From Lachnospiraceae bacterium UBA3273 (GTDB lineage Bacteria > Bacillota > Clostridia > Lachnospirales > Lachnospiraceae), in assembly GCA_002362385.1 (NCBI GenBank), contig DEUB01000010.1:69224-133223 (forward strand): 64,000 nt of DNA. The letters run 5' to 3'. This document shows positions 16,500 to 25,804 of the stretch, one piece after another; positions within the stretch are counted from its first letter, which is position 1; each line of letters begins with the position of its first letter. Position numbers and translations under genes: made by a program. The notes beneath the pieces are model-generated. The model was not told the origin of the DNA and did no database searches. It saw only the letters and a program-made list of their open reading frames with translations.

Positions 16500-17405
16500 T
16501 TAGGCATTCTCATAGATTTTCCTGTAAGCCAGTGGGGAGGAACCATAATATTTTCTAAAAGTCTCGCAATAATAGCTGGCCCCGCAAAAGCCGTACTCAT
16601 AAGCGATATCCGTAATGCTTTTGCCGGGGGTCAGCAGGGAAGCGAGGCTTTTCTTCAGGCGCAGCTTTGTGGTATAGGTTATGGGAGTATCATTTAGGTA
16701 TTTTTTGAAAAGCAGGGAGCATTTGCTTTTGCATACGGCTCCGGATAAAGCAATGTCTTCAAGGGTAATATGCTCCGACAAATGTTCTTCTATATAGCCG
16801 ATCATGGTTCTCAGCGTGGAAAGCTCTGCCGATTCTTTTACAGGCCGGGAGGTTTCTGTGGGAAGGTTCTCATATAACAGTTTCATAACAGCAATAAAAT
16901 CCTCCATTACTTCAAAGCAGGACAGGGGATCTGTGGGAGAGCCGGAAAAGGAATGGTAGAGACTGTAAAGCCTTTCCAGAACGGCTGCTTCCCAGCCTTC
17001 CGGATTCAGGCAGTGATAGGGGCAGGCAGCATTTCGGGTAATATGTTCCATGCAATTTTCATAAAACCATTCATTTCCCTTTAACAATTCAGGAGACAGC
17101 AAAATGCAGATAAATTCACATTCTTCATGCTCTTTGGAAAATCCGTAATGGAGCTGTCTGCTGTTAACCATAATGCCGCTGTTTTCAGGAAGCTCGATCA
17201 ATTCTCCGTTTACATTGTAAGTCATTTTTCCTTTTCTTATTAAAACAAATTCCAAATCCTCGTGCCAGTGGCTGATAGCGGAATAGTCCGGATAGGTGGA
17301 AAGGATCCCATAGCGGGCATAGGCGGGAAAGAGAGGATTGTTATATGCAACTGTCTCTGAGGCGTCCGGGTTGAAGGCGGAGCAGTAGCGGGCGGTAATG
17401 TTCAT
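16500..17405 (-). CDS. AraC family transcriptional regulator
   Basis: A 301-residue regulator with an N-terminal cupin-like sensor domain (HWHEDLEFVLIRKGKMTYNVNGE, residues about 47-70) and a C-terminal double helix-turn-helix (about 200-298). The second HTH is well preserved: KSITDIAYEYGFCGASYYCETFRKY is the usual AraC signature region. AAGGAGG precedes the ATG by 4 bases. It is transcribed away from the MATE exporter gene, which is a plausible target. The effector is not evident; cupin AraC proteins commonly sense sugars or small aromatic compounds. Confidence 0.9.
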   Translation of the reverse strand: MNITARYCSAFNPDASETVAYNNPLFPAYARYGILSTYPDYSAISHWHEDLEFVLIRKGKMTYNVNGELIELPENSGIMVNSRQLHYGFSKEHEECEFICILLSPELLKGNEWFYENCMEHITRNAACPYHCLNPEGWEAAVLERLYSLYHSFSGSPTDPLSCFEVMEDFIAVMKLLYENLPTETSRPVKESAELSTLRTMIGYIEEHLSEHITLEDIALSGAVCKSKCSLLFKKYLNDTPITYTTKLRLKKSLASLLTPGKSITDIAYEYGFCGASYYCETFRKYYGSSPLAYRKIYENA

Positions 17406-17540
17406 AATGACCTCCTTGAGTTTTGATTTGTTTTAAATTATTTGAAAAAAGAATATTGTTATAAAATTATACGCTATTACGAAAGAATTTCAAGAGAGAA
17501 GATGATATTGTTAAATAACAGAAGGAAAAAGCCGGAAAAA

Positions 17541-17640
17541 GGCAGCGGCAGAAAACGGCAGGCAGAAAACAGCAGGCAAAAAACAGGAGGATAGAAAACG
17601 ACAGACAAAAAACGGCAGACAGAAAACAGACGGATAGAAT
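17541..17640 (+). repeat. Degenerate purine-rich tandem repeat
   Basis: About six imperfect copies of a unit like GGCAGACAGAAAAC follow one another between the divergent AraC and MATE genes. The copies differ at one to three positions and vary by one to three bases in length. No promoter was recognised inside it. Confidence 0.6.
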
Positions 17641-17674
17641 GAAGAAACTGTGAAAGGGACCGGGGCGGTGTGAT

Positions 17675-19075
17675 ATGAAAAAAGGGAATGCTTTAAACAA
17701 GAGAATCTTTCAATTGGTTTTTCCCATGGCCTTCAGTCAGTTTATGCTTGCGCTTGTAAGCGCCAGCGATGCGGTTATGCTGGGCAGGTTGGATCAAAAC
17801 GCCATGGCGGCGGTATCTTTGGCATCTCAGGTCACATTTGTATTTAACCTTTTCATGACGGCGTTTGTAATCGGGGAAAATATGTTTGTGGCCCAGTATT
17901 ATGGGAAAAAGGATTTTTTGAATATCTCGAGAATATGCAGCCTTGTGCTTCTCATCGGGTGCATGGCAGGAGTTTTGTTTTGTGCAGGCGCGGTTCTTTT
18001 TCCTGAAAACATTATGCGTTTCTTTACAAATGACGCAGGACTGGCTGAAATGGGAAGAGACTACTTGAAATATGTGGGAATTTCCTATATATTGTCTGCA
18101 ATAGCCCAGGTATATATGACAATTATGAAAAACTGCGGCGCTGTGAATTTAAGTACTGTTATCAGCAGCATAACGGTTATTTTAAATATTTTCTTAAATG
18201 CTGTTTTTATCTTCGGATTGTGGGGATTTCCTGCCATGGGGATCAAGGGAGCGGCGGTGGCGACTGTAACGGCGACCGCCTTTCAGGCTATAGGAAGCGT
18301 TGTTTATGTAGCGGTAAAAATGAAATTTCTGAAGCTTCATTTACCAGGGTCGGAAAATGATCTGGCAAAACGGTTCCGGGATAAAACAGTTCCCGTTTTG
18401 CTGAATGAGCTGGTATGGGGCGGCGGTTTTACCATGTATTCCGTCATTATGGGGCATTTAGGAACCGATGCGGTGGCGGCGAACAGCATTGCCAATATTT
18501 CCAAAAATATGGTAATCTGTTTGTGCCTGGGACTGGGAAATGCAGCGGGCATTATCGTGGGGAATGAATTGGGAGCCGGACATTTTGATAAAGCAAAAGA
18601 GGCGGGAAGGATACTTACAAAGGCGTCAATTCTGTGCGGAGTGCTGTCAGGCCTGTTTCTTCTGGCTGTTTCCCCGGTTATTATGGGAGCGGTAAAGCTG
18701 ACTTACGAGGCAAGAGGATGTTTGAGAGGCATGCTGTTCATTTCCTCTTACTATCTGGCAGGGAAATCCATAAACAGCATGACCATAGGCGGGATTTTCC
18801 CCGCGGGCGGAGATTCTAAATTCGGACTGCTTTGTGATACGGTGACTTTGTGGTGTGTGACGATTCCTTTAGGCTGCTTATGCGCTTTTGGGCTTAAGCT
18901 TCCCGTATTGGCGGTATATTTTGTACTGAATCTGGATGAAATCGTAAAACTTCCTGTTGTATACAGGCATTATAAACAATACGGATGGGTCAGAAATTTA
19001 ACAAACGGAGGGCATGGAAATGAGCGAAATGAAAGAAAAAATGCATACCGGAGAACTTTATCTTCCGGGGGATGA
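17675..19075 (+). CDS. MATE family multidrug efflux transporter
   Basis: A 466-residue inner-membrane exporter of the MATE (NorM/DinF) fold that uses a Na+ or H+ gradient to expel drugs or metabolites. The opening IFQLVFPMAFSQFMLALVSASDAVMLGRLD is typical, as are about twelve hydrophobic helices arranged as two similar halves (second begins near residue 235, LLNELVWGGGFTMYSVIMG). The C-terminal tail is overlapped by the next gene for 56 bases. Ribosome site is weak (GGGCGGTG). The divergent AraC regulator may control it. Confidence 0.9.
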   Translation: MKKGNALNKRIFQLVFPMAFSQFMLALVSASDAVMLGRLDQNAMAAVSLASQVTFVFNLFMTAFVIGENMFVAQYYGKKDFLNISRICSLVLLIGCMAGVLFCAGAVLFPENIMRFFTNDAGLAEMGRDYLKYVGISYILSAIAQVYMTIMKNCGAVNLSTVISSITVILNIFLNAVFIFGLWGFPAMGIKGAAVATVTATAFQAIGSVVYVAVKMKFLKLHLPGSENDLAKRFRDKTVPVLLNELVWGGGFTMYSVIMGHLGTDAVAANSIANISKNMVICLCLGLGNAAGIIVGNELGAGHFDKAKEAGRILTKASILCGVLSGLFLLAVSPVIMGAVKLTYEARGCLRGMLFISSYYLAGKSINSMTIGGIFPAGGDSKFGLLCDTVTLWCVTIPLGCLCAFGLKLPVLAVYFVLNLDEIVKLPVVYRHYKQYGWVRNLTNGGHGNERNERKNAYRRTLSSGG

Positions 19076-19649
19076 GGAAATCATGAAGGAACAGGTGATC
19101 TACCAGGACAGATTGTGTGAATATAATATGACAAAACCGTCAGAGCAGGAAAAGAGAGCGGGAATGTTAAAGGAAATGCTGGGAGACTGCGGAGAGGGCG
19201 TATATATCGAAGCGCCTTTCTATTCCAATTTTGGCGGACATCATTGTCATTTCGGGAAAATGGTTTATGCTAATTATAACCTGACCTGTGTGGATGACAC
19301 ACATATTTATGTGGGGGACTATACCATGTTTGGCCCTAACGTGACCATTGCTACTGCGGGTCATCCCATTCTGCCGGTGCTTCGGGAGAAGGTTTACCAG
19401 TACAATATGCCCGTTCACATCGGAAGGAACTGCTGGATCGGCGCAGGAGCAGTCATCATGCCGGGAGTGACTATCGGGGATAATACGGTAATCGGCGCAG
19501 GAAGCGTTGTGACAAAGGATATTCCCGCAAATGTAGTTGCGGTAGGAAATCCCTGCAGGGTCATGCGGGAAATCGGGGAGCATGACCGGAAATATTATTA
19601 TAAGGACAGGGAGATAGAAGAAACACTCCTTGAAAAAAAACAGTCTTAA
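19020..19649 (+). CDS. Sugar O-acetyltransferase (Maa/NodL/LacA type)
   Basis: Left-handed beta-helix enzyme that moves acetyl from acetyl-CoA onto a sugar hydroxyl. The N-terminal maltose-acetyltransferase cap (KMHTGELYLPGDEE) is followed by hexapeptide repeats, with the catalytic His in ATAGHPI and the acetyl-CoA binding stretch HIGRNCWIGAGAVIMPGVTIG. Length (209 residues) is normal. The ATG at 19020 is 8 bases after GGAGG; the ATG at 19014 is too near. It overlaps the end of the MATE gene, so translation may be coupled. Confidence 0.92.
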   Translation: MSEMKEKMHTGELYLPGDEEIMKEQVIYQDRLCEYNMTKPSEQEKRAGMLKEMLGDCGEGVYIEAPFYSNFGGHHCHFGKMVYANYNLTCVDDTHIYVGDYTMFGPNVTIATAGHPILPVLREKVYQYNMPVHIGRNCWIGAGAVIMPGVTIGDNTVIGAGSVVTKDIPANVVAVGNPCRVMREIGEHDRKYYYKDREIEETLLEKKQS

Positions 19650-19690
19650 AACGGATTGGAGATATGAAAAATTCAAAAAGGAGGTATTGT

Positions 19691-20521
19691 ATGCTTGCAG
19701 ATTATCATGTGCATACGGAATTCAGCGACGATTCCGTATATCCTATGGAGCAGGCAGCAAAGGACGCCATAGCCATGGGGCTTTCGGAGATCTGCTTTAC
19801 AGACCATGTGGATTACGGCATTAAGGAGGACTGGGACTGCGGCCATCCTATCAGATATCGTGGAAAAGAGCCTCTTGCAAATGTGGATTATCCGCTGTAT
19901 GAGGCTGAAATAAAAAGGATGCGGTATCTGTATGGGAAAGAGATAGGCATTAAAATGGGCATGGAATTCGGCATGCAGACCCACACCATAGAGCAGTACA
20001 AAGCCTTGTTTCAAAAATACCCTTTTGATTTCATTATTCTGTCAGTGCATCAGGTAGAGGATCAGGAATTCTGGACCCAGGATTTTCAGAAGGGGAAGAG
20101 CCAGAAGGAATATAATGAGCGGTATTATGAGGAGATGTTGAATCTTGTGAGGGCATATAAGGATTACAGCGTACTGGGTCATATGGATCTGATCACGCGG
20201 TATGACGAAAAGGGAATTTATCCTTTCATAAAACTGGAGCCTTTGATAGAGGAAATACTGAAAACGGTCATAGAAAGCGGGAAGGGTATAGAATTTAATA
20301 CGTCTTACCATCGATACGGGCTGAAGGACACTACGCCGTCAGAGGATATTCTGAAGCTGTTTAAACGGCTGGGCGGGGAAATCATTACCATCGGCAGCGA
20401 CAGCCACAGGCCGGAACATCTGGGGGCATATATAGAAGAGGGAAAGCAGCTGTTAAAAAGCCTGGGATTTCGGTTTTTTTGTACTTATGAGAAAATGAAA
20501 CCTGTATATCATAGTTTGTAA
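19691..20521 (+). CDS. PHP-domain histidinol-phosphatase (HisJ/HisK family)
   Basis: Metal-dependent phosphoesterase of the PHP fold; the family includes histidinol-phosphate phosphatase of histidine synthesis. Metal ligands are visible in DYHVHTEFSDDS near the start, FTDHVDYG around residue 40, HMDLITRY around 170 and SDSHRPEHLG near the C-terminus. AAGGAGG stands 6 bases before the ATG at 19691; the open frame extends further upstream without support. No other his genes are nearby, so a different phosphoester substrate is possible. Confidence 0.85.
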   Translation: MLADYHVHTEFSDDSVYPMEQAAKDAIAMGLSEICFTDHVDYGIKEDWDCGHPIRYRGKEPLANVDYPLYEAEIKRMRYLYGKEIGIKMGMEFGMQTHTIEQYKALFQKYPFDFIILSVHQVEDQEFWTQDFQKGKSQKEYNERYYEEMLNLVRAYKDYSVLGHMDLITRYDEKGIYPFIKLEPLIEEILKTVIESGKGIEFNTSYHRYGLKDTTPSEDILKLFKRLGGEIITIGSDSHRPEHLGAYIEEGKQLLKSLGFRFFCTYEKMKPVYHSL

Positions 20522-20609
20522 AAAGTATAACGATTATCAAACAAGTGTCGGGAAAATTATGAGCGGATTTATCATCAGGAAACCAATACAGAAACCATGT
20601 GAGGAAAGT

Positions 20610-20951
20610 ATGAAAGGAATGTGGACGGATAAAAAGAAAAGAATCCTGATCCGGTTATTTACAGTGCTTTTTGCTGTAAGCGTATCGGCTGCGGGGCTGC
20701 CCTGCGGCATCATAAATGCATACGGCCTGTTTGGGGAAGTAAAAGCTTTTGCCGTAACAGAAGAATGTCAGGAACAGGAAAATGAAGGGGCGGTCAGGAA
20801 AGTAAAAACAGCTTATGCCAAGGGCATCAATCTGTTTAATAGCTGGTTTGAACTTTTAGGCGTTCTTGTCTGCCTGATCGCTGCAGTATATATGATAAAG
20901 CTGCCGAGGGGCAGAACCATTGTAACATTGAAGGTACGAATGGATGATTGA
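20610..20951 (+). CDS. Small secreted or membrane protein, unknown
   Basis: A 113-residue protein that I do not recognise. A basic start (MKGMWTDKKKR) precedes a hydrophobic helix (about residues 12-30) that may act as signal peptide or anchor; a short acidic linker follows; a second helix (about 80-98, LLGVLVCLIAAVYMIKL) ends in a basic tail. The ATG at 20610 follows GAGGAAAG; an earlier in-frame ATG at 20559 has no ribosome site. Two helices with an external loop of about 45 residues is the likely topology. Confidence 0.55.
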   Translation: MKGMWTDKKKRILIRLFTVLFAVSVSAAGLPCGIINAYGLFGEVKAFAVTEECQEQENEGAVRKVKTAYAKGINLFNSWFELLGVLVCLIAAVYMIKLPRGRTIVTLKVRMDD

Positions 20952-21034
20952 ACTCTTTTTTGTAAGTGGAAATAGCAGACATTTGCAGAATGCGAACGTC
21001 TGGATGAACACATGCAGAAAGGAGAGAAGACGGT

Positions 21035-21418
21035 TTGTTTGAACAGGATTATATTATGCGTCTCATCAAGGAGATGGTAAGAACCTTATTAAAGCTGTTG
21101 TTCCATATCGATACGGATTCCCAGACAGAGGAGCTGTTAAAGGAGAGGGAAGAGAAAGAGACCCTGAACGCTTTGCTGGAACTGGTTGACGGGGGAGAAA
21201 TCAATGAGGCCGAGAACCGGCTTTATGACCTGATTTCTGAGGGAGATATGGCGGCTTTAGAAACGGCTCTTTTGTTCTATTCTTATCTGAATGATAAGAC
21301 GGATGAATTTCTTGAAGAGAATCACTTCAGCAGGAATGAGATCATATCGGGCTTAAAGGACGTTGTCGGCAGATACGGATTAAACGGTATGGCGGATGTG
21401 TTTTTGGAGGAATTATAA
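21035..21418 (+). CDS. DUF6483 family protein
   Basis: A 127-residue, acidic, all-helical protein that I match from memory to DUF6483. It opens FEQDYIMRLIKEMVRTLLKLLFHID and ends in a helix-rich domain (LLFYSYLNDKTDEFLEENHFS). The start is TTG, eight to ten bases after AAAGGAGAG; no ATG with a comparable site exists. Function unknown. A stable hairpin follows the stop. Confidence 0.7.
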   Translation: MFEQDYIMRLIKEMVRTLLKLLFHIDTDSQTEELLKEREEKETLNALLELVDGGEINEAENRLYDLISEGDMAALETALLFYSYLNDKTDEFLEENHFSRNEIISGLKDVVGRYGLNGMADVFLEEL

Positions 21419-21425
21419 AAGCGAC

Positions 21426-21454
21426 AGCGGCATTGGCGGAGAGCTGATGCCGCT
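21426..21454 (+). terminator. Terminator after DUF6483 gene
   Basis: An 8-bp perfect stem, AGCGGCAT and ATGCCGCT, with a 13-base loop is followed by TTTGATATT. It begins 7 bases after the stop codon. Confidence 0.65.
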
Positions 21455-21583
21455 TTTGATATTGTAAATACGGTTTGTATGAAGTACAATATTAGCAAAA
21501 TGCATAGAAGGCGCAACTGTGTAAAAAATGAAAGGATTTGTGTTCAAGACGAAAAAGATCCGAAGGAATAGAGGCGTTATTGA

Positions 21584-22312
21584 ATGATATTTGAAAAGCA
21601 TTATCTCCCGCAGTTCAGGGAGGCTGACAGAGACGGATATGTGGGGCTTAAGGGATATATGAATTATTTCCAGGATGTGGCAACACACTACATGCACAAT
21701 TTAAATAAGGGGAACGATACCCTGCCGGAAGAATATGGGATTGTCTGGATGTTTACCAAATATAAGATGGAGGTAAGCCGGAAGGTCGATTTTACCGGGG
21801 AATTAACTATGGAAACGTGGATCCCCGAAAGGAAATTATCGGCGGTTGTCCGCCAGAATCTGCTTATTTCCAGAAATGGAGAAGAATGTGCAAAGGGCTG
21901 CGTTGAAAGCTGTCTTTATGACATCGCGAAAAACAGGCTGGTCCGGCTTAGGGAGATTGATTTCCCGACGGACATAACAGAAAACAAAGCATTTGAGATA
22001 AGTAGTTTTCAAAAGCTTTCAACGGATTTTGACGGTATGGAATATGCTTATACACACCGGGTCAGGTATACGGATTTGGACAAGACCGGGCATATGACCA
22101 ATTTGAAATATGTGGATTTATTTTTGAATGCTTTTGACAGCAGATTTTTTGAGGAATTTCAGATAGGGGAGTTTGAACTTCATTTTTTAAGCCAGTGCTT
22201 TGAAGGAGAAGAACTGCATGTTTATAAAAGGATGCTTGATAATGAAGTTGCCCTTATAGCAGCGAAAGACGATAAGGTTCCTTGCGCTGTCGCGAACATT
22301 CGGAGAAAATAG
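21584..22312 (+). CDS. Acyl-ACP thioesterase
   Basis: Double-hotdog enzyme that releases a fatty acid from acyl carrier protein, setting chain length or allowing fatty-acid export. Residues 1-125 form the first hotdog (READRDGYVGLKGYMNYFQDVA), residues 150-242 the second, where YTDLDKTGHMTNLKYVDL supplies the Asp/Asn/His-type catalytic segment known in plant FatA/FatB. Length (242) fits bacterial members. The ATG has only a weak ribosome site (GAATAGAGGCG). The DJ-1 gene follows after 10 bases, suggesting one transcript. Confidence 0.9.
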   Translation: MIFEKHYLPQFREADRDGYVGLKGYMNYFQDVATHYMHNLNKGNDTLPEEYGIVWMFTKYKMEVSRKVDFTGELTMETWIPERKLSAVVRQNLLISRNGEECAKGCVESCLYDIAKNRLVRLREIDFPTDITENKAFEISSFQKLSTDFDGMEYAYTHRVRYTDLDKTGHMTNLKYVDLFLNAFDSRFFEEFQIGEFELHFLSQCFEGEELHVYKRMLDNEVALIAAKDDKVPCAVANIRRK

Positions 22313-22322
22313 AGGTGTGATT

Positions 22323-22928
22323 ATGCAAAAGAAGATTTTAGTATTTTGCGCAAAAGGATTTGAGACAATGGAATTCAGCGTTTTCATTGATGTAATGGGC
22401 TGGGCCGGAAATGATTTTTGCTGCCCGGTATCTGTTGATACATGCGGATTCACGAAAACGGTAAGCAGTACATTTGGTGTTCCGGTTGTTGTGGACAAGA
22501 CAATTGATGAAATAGTGGCGGATGATTATGATGCTTTGGCGATTCCGGGCGGCTTTGAAGAATTTGGCTTTTATGAAGAAGCATATGATGAGAAATTTCT
22601 GAATTTGATAAAAGCCTTTAACCGGCAGAAAAAGCCTATCGCTTCCGTTTGTGTTGCCGCCCTGCCTTTAGGAAAAAGCGGCGTGCTGAAAAACAGAAGG
22701 GCTACGACCTATCATTTAAACGGTGGATGCAGGCAGAAGCAGTTAGCAGAATTTGGCGTCAATGTGGCAAATGAGCGGGTTGTGGTAGATGATAATATCA
22801 TTACTTCCTATTGTCCGGAAACAGCGCCGGATGTTGCCTTTGAACTGTTGAAAAAGTTGTGTGGGGATGAAAAAATGTTTACTGTTAGAAAGGCGATGGG
22901 GTATGTTTGTAGTAATAGGGAAACTTAA
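22323..22928 (+). CDS. DJ-1/PfpI family protein
   Basis: A 201-residue flavodoxin-like protein of the DJ-1 family, whose members act as glyoxalase/deglycase, chaperones or stress sensors. The nucleophile elbow is in ASVCVAALPLGKSG (Cys near residue 105), and the FCAKGFETMEF opening supplies the conserved Glu near residue 15. AGAGGT precedes the ATG at 22323. Tightly spaced with the thioesterase upstream and the GrpB gene downstream. True substrate unknown. Confidence 0.88.
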   Translation: MQKKILVFCAKGFETMEFSVFIDVMGWAGNDFCCPVSVDTCGFTKTVSSTFGVPVVVDKTIDEIVADDYDALAIPGGFEEFGFYEEAYDEKFLNLIKAFNRQKKPIASVCVAALPLGKSGVLKNRRATTYHLNGGCRQKQLAEFGVNVANERVVVDDNIITSYCPETAPDVAFELLKKLCGDEKMFTVRKAMGYVCSNRET

Positions 22929-22937
22929 GGAGATGGT

Positions 22938-23516
22938 ATGAATAAATCTTTATCTGAAATGACATTAGAAGAGTTATGGGAATTATTCCCGATCATTCTT
23001 TCTGAACATAAAAGCTGTTGGAAAGACTGGTATGATGAAGAAAAACAAGAGATAGCTGATATTTTATGTGATAATGATTTCAGGATCCATCATATTGGAA
23101 GTACGGCGATCGATCATATATGGGCAAAGCCTATCGTTGATATTCTTGTTGAAATTCCGAAGAGCATTTCTATGGAAGATATAAAAGAGAAACTTGTAAA
23201 CAATGGTTATATCTGTATGTCTGAGGAGGAAAACAGAAAATCCTTTAACAAGGGATATACAGACAAGGGATTTGCAGATCGTGTATTTCACATACACTTA
23301 CGTTATGATGGCGACAATGATGAATTGTATTTCCGGGATTACATGAACAGCCATCCGGAACTTGCAAAGGAATATGAAGAGCTAAAGATTTCTCTTTGGA
23401 AAAAGTATGAACACAACAGGGATGCTTATACCGATGCCAAAAGCGCATTTGTAAAGCGATATACAAAATGTGCGAAGGCATGTTTGGGGAATCGGTATGG
23501 AAATGACAAAAGCTGA
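22938..23516 (+). CDS. GrpB family (UPF0157) protein
   Basis: GrpB-family proteins share the nucleotidyltransferase fold, but their function is mostly unproven. The family core is present: RIHHIGSTAIDHIWAKPIVDILVEI at residues about 50-75, with the Gly-Ser and Asp residues of the nucleotidyltransferase motif, and FHIHLRYDGDNDELYFRDYM further on. Length (192) is normal. A good AAGGAG site precedes the ATG by 6 bases. Its stop codon lies inside a hairpin shared with the convergent hydrolase gene. Confidence 0.85.
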   Translation: MNKSLSEMTLEELWELFPIILSEHKSCWKDWYDEEKQEIADILCDNDFRIHHIGSTAIDHIWAKPIVDILVEIPKSISMEDIKEKLVNNGYICMSEEENRKSFNKGYTDKGFADRVFHIHLRYDGDNDELYFRDYMNSHPELAKEYEELKISLWKKYEHNRDAYTDAKSAFVKRYTKCAKACLGNRYGNDKS

Positions 23517-23530
23517 TATTTCATCAGCTT
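23510..23530. terminator. Bidirectional hairpin between GrpB and hydrolase genes
   Basis: AAGCTGAT and ATCAGCTT form a perfect 8-bp stem with loop ATTTC. Both convergent genes end inside or at the edge of it. T-runs on either side are weak. Confidence 0.5.
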
Positions 23531-24348
23531 ATAGTACGTCCATCGGTAATACAATGCATAAAGATTGAATTAAATTTTTCAAGCTGGTCATACATGATTC
23601 CGTGACCGCTGTCGGGTAAACTTATAAGCTTTGAATTGCAGATATTCTCATGCTGTATTTCGGCAAGTTCGCTGGAGACAATGATGTCTTTATTGCCGTG
23701 AACAATGTATGTGGGAACATGGACACATTCTAAATCATCCCTGCCGTCTTCGTCACGCAGAGCAATAGCGCATTTTATTGTTCCGATTCCTGACGCGGAC
23801 AAGGCGATATCCTTAAACCAGTCAATAACGGCGTCCGAATGAGGACATGCAAAAAGCTGCTTGCTGAAGTTCTGGCAAAGCTCTGGTCTGTCGGTTCCGG
23901 CGAGGTTTATCAGGTCATCAACTTCCTGCACGGTTTTTCCGTATGGAAAACCGGGACGCCTTGTAAAGCATGGAGCTGCGGCGGAAAGCAGGATCAGTCT
24001 GCATACGCCCAAACCGTTGTAACGATTCATATATCTTAAGGCAATGGCTCCGCCCATAGAAAAACCGATCAAGATAAAATTTTTAAGACAAAGCTTACGC
24101 ACAATATGAAATACGTCGGCAGACATCCGATCGTAAGAGTATCCGTCTGCAGGCGTATCCGATCTGCCAAAGCCTCTTAAATCCACCGCGACTACGCGGT
24201 ATCCGCAGTCGGTAAGCAGGTTTATCTGATATTCAAAGATCCGGTGGGAAAGAGGCCAGCCGTGAATGAGAAAAACGGTCTGTTTTCCCTGTGGATTGTA
24301 GTCATAAACGGCAATTTTTGTTCCGTCGTTGGATGTGATATAATACAT
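23524..24348 (-). CDS. Alpha/beta hydrolase
   Basis: A 274-residue serine hydrolase of the alpha/beta fold, of the haloperoxidase/esterase type. Oxyanion segment FLIHGWPLSH lies near residue 28, the nucleophile elbow GFSMGG near 97, and the catalytic His in DSGHGIMYD near 250; the acid is probably Asp in VHGNKDIIV. The FxRRPGFPYG cap region resembles non-haem chloroperoxidases. Ribosome site is weak. Natural ester substrate unknown. Confidence 0.88.
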   Translation of the reverse strand: MYYITSNDGTKIAVYDYNPQGKQTVFLIHGWPLSHRIFEYQINLLTDCGYRVVAVDLRGFGRSDTPADGYSYDRMSADVFHIVRKLCLKNFILIGFSMGGAIALRYMNRYNGLGVCRLILLSAAAPCFTRRPGFPYGKTVQEVDDLINLAGTDRPELCQNFSKQLFACPHSDAVIDWFKDIALSASGIGTIKCAIALRDEDGRDDLECVHVPTYIVHGNKDIIVSSELAEIQHENICNSKLISLPDSGHGIMYDQLEKFNSIFMHCITDGRTIS

Positions 24349-24516
24349 AAATATATCCGCAATCGGTTTTTTTATATGATATGCGGAAAGTTATCCGGGG
24401 TGTCTGGAAAATTGAAAATTGGGATTTGTGAAGGCTTTGAAAACAGAAAATATGTTGCAGAACCAAAATCAAGATTTTAGGAATTGTCTAATGTGAGATG
24501 CATGGAGATATTAGGG

Positions 24517-25047
24517 ATGGCAGAACATAGAAGAATTATAACAAAAACAGAGCGTCTTATAATCAGAGAAATGGTGCAGTCCGATTTTGATGCATTGTGC
24601 AAAATATTGTGTGATGAAGAAGTAATGCGTGCGGCTTATGAAAGGGCATTCAGCGTAGAGGATGCACAAAATTGGATGAACAGACATTTCAAAAGATATG
24701 AAGAATATGGTTTTGGACTTTGGGCTGTTGTATTAAAAGAAACAAATGAGATGATCGGCCAATGCGGCTTAACAATGCAAAGCTGGAAAGAAAGAGAACT
24801 TTTGGAAATAGGTTATTTATTTCAAAAAGCATTTTGGCATAAGGGTTATGCAACAGAAGCAGCGATTGCATGCAAAGAATATGCTTTCTCGGTTCTTAAT
24901 GCAAATAGCGTTTATTCTATAATCAGAGATATGCATACAGCTTCTCAAAATGTTGCTGTACGGAACGGTATGAGTATTATTGATAAGGGTGTGAAAAATT
25001 TTAGGAATATAGATATGGAATTTTGTCTGTATTGTGTAGACAGATAA
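24517..25047 (+). CDS. GNAT N-acetyltransferase (RimJ/RimL type)
   Basis: Acetyl-CoA dependent acetyltransferase of about 176 residues. It opens RRIITKTERLIIREM, the usual strand 1 of RimJ/RimL-like enzymes, and carries YEEYGFGLWAVVLKET and the acetyl-CoA loop FWHKGYATEAA. The ATG at 24517 follows GGAG by about 12 bases; longer starts at 24484 and 24502 are possible. A paralogue at 29813-30340 shares the YGFGLWAVVLKET motif. Substrate unknown (ribosomal protein Nalpha or antibiotic-like amines are possible). Confidence 0.85.
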   Translation: MAEHRRIITKTERLIIREMVQSDFDALCKILCDEEVMRAAYERAFSVEDAQNWMNRHFKRYEEYGFGLWAVVLKETNEMIGQCGLTMQSWKERELLEIGYLFQKAFWHKGYATEAAIACKEYAFSVLNANSVYSIIRDMHTASQNVAVRNGMSIIDKGVKNFRNIDMEFCLYCVDR

Positions 25048-25125
25048 ATGAGAAAAATGTGAAATGAAGAGTGATGATTGTTTATTGGTCTGGAAAATAT
25101 TTATTTATAATGGGAGCAAGCAAAT

Positions 25126-25665
25126 ATGAAAAGATATATTGCGTTTTTACGCGGTATCAATATAAGCGGTAAAAATAAGGTTCCAATGGCGGAATTAAAG
25201 AAAGGTTTCGAAGATATCGGCTTCGAAGAAGTTAAGACATATCAAAACAGCGGCAATGTAATTTTTTCGAGTGATAAAGGCGATATGGAGAACTTTATAA
25301 ACCGGATTGAATCAATGATAAAAAATCGGTTTGGTTTGGATATCCCTGTTTTCATTATATCTAAAGAAAAACTGGAGGACATTTTGGACAATGCACCAGA
25401 CTGGTGGGATAGTAAAAATAAGGAAATTTATGATAATCTCATCTTTATTATCTCTCCGGCTACATTTGCTGAAGTATTCAACGAGATTGGAGGACCTAAA
25501 GAAGAACTGGAAAAGATAAAGAACTATAAAGAAGCCATATTTTGGTCTTTCAGCCGAAAAGATTATCAAAAAACAAATTGGTGGGCCAAGACGGCAAGCG
25601 CAGGTATCAGTAATAGACTGACAATAAGAACTGCAAATACTGTCAGAAAGATAATCGGAATGTGA
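25126..25665 (+). CDS. DUF1697 family protein
   Basis: A 179-residue cytosolic protein of unknown function, recognised by the opening YIAFLRGINISGKNKVPMAELK, the TYQNSGNVIFSS motif around residues 42-53, and the C-terminal WAKTASAGISNRLTIRTANT. GGGAGC lies before the ATG. It is a single gene in a run of unrelated small enzymes. Confidence 0.92.
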   Translation: MKRYIAFLRGINISGKNKVPMAELKKGFEDIGFEEVKTYQNSGNVIFSSDKGDMENFINRIESMIKNRFGLDIPVFIISKEKLEDILDNAPDWWDSKNKEIYDNLIFIISPATFAEVFNEIGGPKEELEKIKNYKEAIFWSFSRKDYQKTNWWAKTASAGISNRLTIRTANTVRKIIGM

Positions 25666-25804
25666 TAATTTTTGTTGGTATGGTAATATATGTTTTATTT
25701 AATACGGAATTCTATTTTCAGAACTATTTTCAGAAGCAGAAAGGGAAATTTTCAGGTTGGAGATATTAGATGTCAGATGGACAGCCGGAGAGGAACAAAG
25801 AATT

